From contig NZ_SLZK01000008.1 in the NCBI RefSeq assembly GCF_004341105.1, positions 124,001-188,000 on the forward strand: 64,000 nt of DNA. The letters run 5' to 3'. Positions within the stretch are counted from its first letter, which is position 1; every line of letters begins with the position of its first letter. Shown here piece by piece: positions 59,648 to 64,000 of the stretch. The notes beneath the pieces are model-generated. The model had not been told where the DNA came from and did no database searches. It worked only from the letters and a program-made list of their open reading frames with translations. The DNA is from Rhizobium sp. BK418. GTDB taxonomy: Bacteria > Pseudomonadota > Alphaproteobacteria > Rhizobiales > Rhizobiaceae. A program made the position numbers and the translations under genes.

Positions 59648-61836
59648 GGCTGGACCGGCGCCGTCTGCAATTGCCAGAGATGCGCATAGAGGCCGTTTTC
59701 GCGGACAAGCAACGTCTCATGCGTGCCTTCCTCGACGATACGGCCATCCTTCATGCCGATGATACGATCGCAATGGCGCACCGTCGCCAGCCGGTGGGCG
59801 ATGATGATCACGGTGCGCCCGCGGACGATCTCACGCATATTGGCAAGGATGATCCGTTCGCTCTCGTAATCGAGCGCGCTGGTCGCCTCATCGAGAATGA
59901 GGATCGGCGGATTGGAGGCAAGGGCTCTCGCGATCGCCAGCCGTTGGCGCTGACCACCGGAGAGGTTGGCGCCACGCTCCTCGATGATGGTGTCATAACC
60001 ACGCGGCAGCTTCGAGATGAATTCGTCGGCACCGGAAAGCCGGGCCATCTGCATGGCGGCCGCCCGCGACATTGCCGGATTGACCAGGCAGATATTGTCG
60101 TGGATCGTCCGGTTGAACAGCATGTTTTCCTGCAGGACAACGCCAATATTGGAGCGAAGCCAGGCGGGGTCGACCTGAGCGATATCCTGGCCGTCGACGA
60201 AGACCTGGCCGCTGTTCGGGATATAGAAGCGCTGCACCAGCTTGGTCAGCGTCGATTTGCCCGATCCCGACGGCCCCACGATGCCGATCACCTCGCCGGG
60301 GCGGACCGCAAAATTGATGTTCTTCAGGACATCCTGTCCCTCGGGCGTATAGCGGAAGTTCACGCCCTTGAAGGCAATGGCGCCTCTCGGCTTCGGCAGG
60401 CTGATTGCGACGGCAGGGCGCGGTTCGGCCGGTGCATTCAAAATATCCGACAGCCGATCGATCGAGACCTGCACCTGCTGGACGTCCTGCCAGAGCTGCG
60501 ACAGCCGCAGGATCGGCTGGGAAACCTGGCCGGCGATCATGTTGAAAGCGACGAGCGCACCAACCGTCAGCTCGCCATCGATGACGGCCTGCGCGCCGAG
60601 GAAGAGAAGTGCGGCCGAGGTGATCTTGTTGACGTACTGGATGGCGTTCTGCCCCTTGGCCGCAAGCATGGTCGCGGCGAAGGAGGACTGGACATACGCG
60701 GCGAGCCGCTCTTCCCATTGCGCGGCCACGACCGGTTCGACTGCGGCAGCTTTCATGGTCTGGATGCCGACCACCGTTTCGACCAGCATCTGCTGGCTAT
60801 AGGCGCCGCGCTCGAACTTTTCGTCGATGCGGTCCTTCAGGAGCGGACGGATCAGCACGCCGATGGCGATATAGACAGGGATCGAGGCCACGACGATCCA
60901 CGCGAGCTTCGACGAATAGGAAAACAGGACCGCAATGAAGACGATGGTGAAGATGAGGTCGAGCCCGGAAAACAGGCCCTGGCCAGTAAGGAAGGCTCGG
61001 ATCGTCTCCAGCTCGCGCACGCGAGCGATCGTCTGTCCGGTCGCCCTGGTCTCAAAGTAGCTCAAAGGCAGATTGAGCAGATGACGAAACAGCCGTCGCC
61101 CGAGCTCGACGTCGATCCTGTTCGTCGTATGCGACAGCGCATAGGTTCTGAGATATTGCAGCACGACGTCGAAGAGACCGACGGCCGCCAGTCCGACGAC
61201 GAGCACGATCAGGGTCGAATAGCTGCGATGGGCAAGCACCTTGTCGACGACGACCTGGAAGAACAGCGGCGTGATCAGCGCAAAGATCTGCACGACCAAT
61301 GAGGCGATCAGCACGTGACCGAAAGCGTGCCGGTAACGCCAGATGGCTGGCAGAAACCAGCGCAGACCGAAGCTTTTCGGAGAGGCGCCTGGCCCAGAGA
61401 ACCGACGCTGGACGAGAATGAAGCGGCCATTAGTCTGGGCCAGCAACTCTTCGGCCGAAACAGTTCGTGCCGAGAAGGCAACCGGATCGACAAGCCGAAA
61501 TGTCCCATCTCCCATTGGGCCGCCGAAGACGGCAAAGGAACCGTCTGCGAGCATGGCAATGGATGGCGCGGGAAGGTTAGCGAGCTTGCCGCCATCGCGG
61601 GCCTGCACGACGCGGGCCTTGAGGCCGAGGCTCTTGGCGGCGCGCAGCAGATCGTTCGATCCAGAAGAGCCTGTTACGGCCAGATCCCGGGCAATCGTGG
61701 CCGGTTGCGCGGCAATGCGGAAATAGCCCGCAATGGCACAAAGAGCCGCAAGCCCACTGTCGACGACTTCGACAGTGGGTTCATGTTCTGCGGGTTTGGA
61801 TGTTTCGGGAACGGCGGGATCAGCGGTGATGATCAC
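59644..61836 (-). CDS. Type I secretion ABC exporter (HlyB-like)
   Basis: A 730-residue exporter in three parts. Residues about 20-145 are a C39-like domain in which the Cys position reads DSG, so it is a catalytically dead docking domain as in HlyB. A six-helix transmembrane domain follows (about 165-450), then the ABC ATPase with Walker A GPSGSGKST near residue 518, signature LSGGQRQRLAIARALA and Walker B ILILDEATSALD. It probably exports the large repeat protein encoded upstream, without cleaving a leader. Confidence 0.95.
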   Translation of the reverse strand: MIITADPAVPETSKPAEHEPTVEVVDSGLAALCAIAGYFRIAAQPATIARDLAVTGSSGSNDLLRAAKSLGLKARVVQARDGGKLANLPAPSIAMLADGSFAVFGGPMGDGTFRLVDPVAFSARTVSAEELLAQTNGRFILVQRRFSGPGASPKSFGLRWFLPAIWRYRHAFGHVLIASLVVQIFALITPLFFQVVVDKVLAHRSYSTLIVLVVGLAAVGLFDVVLQYLRTYALSHTTNRIDVELGRRLFRHLLNLPLSYFETRATGQTIARVRELETIRAFLTGQGLFSGLDLIFTIVFIAVLFSYSSKLAWIVVASIPVYIAIGVLIRPLLKDRIDEKFERGAYSQQMLVETVVGIQTMKAAAVEPVVAAQWEERLAAYVQSSFAATMLAAKGQNAIQYVNKITSAALLFLGAQAVIDGELTVGALVAFNMIAGQVSQPILRLSQLWQDVQQVQVSIDRLSDILNAPAEPRPAVAISLPKPRGAIAFKGVNFRYTPEGQDVLKNINFAVRPGEVIGIVGPSGSGKSTLTKLVQRFYIPNSGQVFVDGQDIAQVDPAWLRSNIGVVLQENMLFNRTIHDNICLVNPAMSRAAAMQMARLSGADEFISKLPRGYDTIIEERGANLSGGQRQRLAIARALASNPPILILDEATSALDYESERIILANMREIVRGRTVIIIAHRLATVRHCDRIIGMKDGRIVEEGTHETLLVRENGLYAHLWQLQTAPVQP

Positions 61837-61920
61837 GGATGCCGTCCTGCGTGCCTTTAGGCAAGACGATGCACATCGATCGGACGTGCGTCGCCATCAT
61901 GTAAACGATCCTCATAAGTC

Positions 61921-64000
61921 TCACGCAGCGACACCGTTGGTGTTCTTCTGCCAGGAGAGGCTTGCGTCCGCCACCAGATGGGTCTGACCGTTCGTGGTCT
62001 CGTAGCTGCTCGTGCCCGTGATCGCCGAACCGTCGTCGAAGGCCTGGCCTCCGGCCGGGTTCGGGATCAGGTTGACGAGCTTAATACCCGCCTCCGACAT
62101 GGTTAGGAGTTCGCCGGCATCGCTCACGCCGTTCTGATTGCTGTCGCGCCAGATCCGGAACTCGCTCCAGCGGGCATCATTGGCATCGAGAACATTGTCG
62201 TGGTTCGTGTCGAAGACAAGACGGAGGCCGTCGAGGTCGGAGATGTCGGACGCGCCATCATTCTCAGGCCACAGTGCGAACGCCAACTCGCGTGCCTGAT
62301 CGATGATCCCGTCAGGCCCGGCAGAGCCGTCAGCACCGAGATCGATCGCCAGGAAGCCATCATTAGGGCCAACCCATGCGGTCTTTTCGGTCAGCCCATC
62401 GCCGTCCCAGTCAAAGCCCACCGAGGAGGTTTCCGGTATCCCGAGCTGATCAAGGGGACGAAGATCGATGTGACTGTCGCCGTTGAGGTCCAGGAGGACG
62501 GGTGAGCTAGAGTTATGGCCGCCGGAAGCTTCGTAGGAGGCAATAACGTGCCCGTTCTTATCCCAACGCTTCCACCATTGCAGAGGCGAGTAAGGGGAGT
62601 TGGAGTCGTATTCATACTCCGTTCTGCCGCCATCGTCGTTGGTGTCATTGCGACTGGTAAGCCTTCCGTTCCTGTCGTAGTTCAAACTCGCTGTCGTCCA
62701 TATCTCCTGGTTATTATAGTCGTTGTAGATCTTGTGCCATTTACTTGTGTCATCCATCCACTGCCATGTCAGGGAAAGATTGCCTGATGCAGTATAATAG
62801 TATTCCATACTACTCCAGTTATACGATCCGGTGTAATCGTAAGCGATATCTGTCCTGGATCCGTCGTCGTAGTAATTGCTTTGTTGCTGAGTCCTGCCCG
62901 CGCCGTCCTGAATGACCAGGTAATAGGACCACGACGCAGCGTTCGTTACGTCATAGACGTAGAACCGCGTATACCCGTTGTCGTATTGAATGGTCTGGTT
63001 CGTGAGACGACCGGCAGTATCATAGGAATACTGAATATTGGTCCATTCGGTGGCGTTTGCCGGATCATAACTCACGGAATAGCGGGTGCCGTTATCATTG
63101 GTCTGATTGACGGACTTCAACCGCCCCGCTGTGTCATACTGCTGCTCGACCTTGCTATACGTCTGCGCATTGAGCGGATCGTAGAACGTGGCTGATGTCA
63201 GCAACCCGCCCTTGGTTACGTTCGTGACGCTGAGCTGCTGGCCGCTGGCCCCATCGTAGGTCGTGGTCACAGAGCTACCGTCTGCCGCGACGACTGTCTG
63301 TGCGGTTTTGCGGCCAAGCGAATCCGTGGTGATGCTGGATGACAACGAGCCGAAAGCGTTAACCTGATCCACCGTCGTCTTCGTCAGCGCGCCGCTCGAG
63401 TTCAGATCGACCTTCGTCAGCGTGATCGAGCCATCCGCATGCGTCACCGACGTCTCGGTGTGATCATAGGTACCGTTATTGTCGGTATCCTTCGACAGCA
63501 TCGTGACCACCCCGTCGGCGCTTGTCGAGATCGTTCCCTTTGCCTTGACCGTTCCGTTGGCATTGGTTTCGGTCACCGTCGTAACGACGGAGCCGTCCAC
63601 CTGGATTGTCGACTGCATGATGGTCTCGAAGACACCATTGCCGTCATAATCGTATTTGGCGACCTTCGACCGACCATCGGCCGACGTCGTGGTTTCGATC
63701 CTGGCGGCAATCGCCTGGCTCCAATATACGGCGCCCGCCGTCAGATTGGAGACCTTTTGCGCCGTCGCATTGTTGGTGACCACGGACACCGAGGCGCCTG
63801 TCGGATCGACGGTAATGGTTTCGACCTGATCGACCGTTCCGTCGCCGTTGATATCCTTGGACGTCGTCTTCAGCCTGCCGTCGGCCGACGTCTGGATCGT
63901 CGTCTTCGCAGCCAAGGTGCCGGCCGGCAAATCGGTATCCGACATCACGATGATGCTGCTTCCATCCGCATTGGCAGTCACGTTCGTCACCCGTTGGCGA
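61921..64000 (-). CDS. Large YD-repeat and Asp-rich calcium-binding-type protein (5' end outside window)
   Basis: The open frame runs through the right edge without a stop, so only the last 690 or so residues are seen. Upstream part: repeats of about 35-40 residues with TSADGR and Asp-rich loops such as DINGDGTVDQ, DYDGNGVFET, DTDNNGTYDH. Middle: at least three RHS-like YDTAGRL/YDRNGRL units with aromatic-rich spacers. C-terminal 170: VLLDLNGDSHIDL, FDWDGDGLTEKTAWVGPNDG, FDTNHDNVLDANDARW, RDSNQNGVSDAGELLTM. The end pattern matches rhizobial T1SS-exported proteins. No classical GGxGxDxUx nonapeptide is visible in this part. Confidence 0.85.
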   Translation of the reverse strand, partial: RQRVTNVTANADGSSIIVMSDTDLPAGTLAAKTTIQTSADGRLKTTSKDINGDGTVDQVETITVDPTGASVSVVTNNATAQKVSNLTAGAVYWSQAIAARIETTTSADGRSKVAKYDYDGNGVFETIMQSTIQVDGSVVTTVTETNANGTVKAKGTISTSADGVVTMLSKDTDNNGTYDHTETSVTHADGSITLTKVDLNSSGALTKTTVDQVNAFGSLSSSITTDSLGRKTAQTVVAADGSSVTTTYDGASGQQLSVTNVTKGGLLTSATFYDPLNAQTYSKVEQQYDTAGRLKSVNQTNDNGTRYSVSYDPANATEWTNIQYSYDTAGRLTNQTIQYDNGYTRFYVYDVTNAASWSYYLVIQDGAGRTQQQSNYYDDGSRTDIAYDYTGSYNWSSMEYYYTASGNLSLTWQWMDDTSKWHKIYNDYNNQEIWTTASLNYDRNGRLTSRNDTNDDGGRTEYEYDSNSPYSPLQWWKRWDKNGHVIASYEASGGHNSSSPVLLDLNGDSHIDLRPLDQLGIPETSSVGFDWDGDGLTEKTAWVGPNDGFLAIDLGADGSAGPDGIIDQARELAFALWPENDGASDISDLDGLRLVFDTNHDNVLDANDARWSEFRIWRDSNQNGVSDAGELLTMSEAGIKLVNLIPNPAGGQAFDDGSAITGTSSYETTNGQTHLVADASLSWQKNTNGVAA

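Noticed and set aside
59623..61302. A 559-codon + strand ORF opposite the type I exporter
   Set aside because: It is antisense to complete Walker A, signature and Walker B motifs; no ribosome-binding site and no recognisable domain.
61921..64000. Haemolysin-type RTX toxin
   Set aside because: No GGxGxDxUx nonapeptides are present in the visible part; the Asp-rich loops follow a different pattern and YD repeats dominate the centre.

Overview
The window is GC-rich (roughly 60%) and looks like an accessory replicon or island of a Rhizobium/Agrobacterium-type alphaproteobacterium. This is inferred from codon usage, the mix of families (many LysR, GlxA, HxlR and SDR genes, ABC importers, a rhizobial-style type I secretion locus) and a decayed IS3-family transposase at the left edge. 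I see no complete tRNA or rRNA gene, CRISPR array or replication origin. Species and replicon type cannot be settled from sequence alone.

Layout. (1) 1-5.1 kb: decayed IS3 transposase, a small orphan ORF, a LysR and an XRE regulator, a DUF4143 ATPase preceded by a 22-bp-period repeat array, and a small AAA NTPase. (2) 5.1-14.1 kb: SDR plus MFS pair, a chimeric pseudogene (SDR fragment joined to a headless hydrolase), a NUDIX-GNAT-GNAT operon, then a + strand run DeoR, cupin, GNAT, DUF523, methyltransferase (frameshifted), the last four joined by ATGA overlaps. (3) 14.1-31.7 kb: electrophile/oxidative-stress genes (AhpD-like, hydrolases, SDRs, quinone oxidoreductase, antibiotic-biosynthesis monooxygenase domain, cupins, MFS pumps) under two GlxA-type, one HxlR and one Rrf2 regulator. 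(4) 32.0-45.0 kb: a secreted Asp-nucleophile hydrolase, a six-gene minus-strand cluster (GST, PNPOx-FNR-ferredoxin fusion, AhpD-like, NTF2-like, LysR), aldehyde dehydrogenase, a second HxlR/quinone-oxidoreductase pair, isochorismatase and a frameshifted pirin. (5) 45.2-55.7 kb: two divergent ABC importer operons. One is polyamine-type with an M24 homologue lacking metal ligands and a flavin-reductase-like protein. The other is amino-acid type with no ATPase gene, a TIM-barrel isomerase and a GntR regulator. (6) 55.8-56.7 kb: TacA/TacT-like toxin-antitoxin pair with a nested palindromic operator. (7) 56.8-64.0 kb: a secreted ClpP-like/SH3/SPOR-like protein and a type I secretion operon (HlyD, HlyB-like) downstream of a large YD-repeat and Asp-rich calcium-binding-type protein that runs off the right edge.

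How the genes fit together: regions 3 and 4 look like repeated copies of one theme, a redox- or electrophile-sensing regulator divergent from NAD(P)H oxidoreductases with AhpD/cupin/SDR accessories. Several dyads in their intergenic regions are shared or share geometry. Region 5 looks like uptake and catabolism of an unidentified nitrogen-containing compound. Several genes carry single-base deletions or internal deletions, so the region is either decaying or contains assembly errors.
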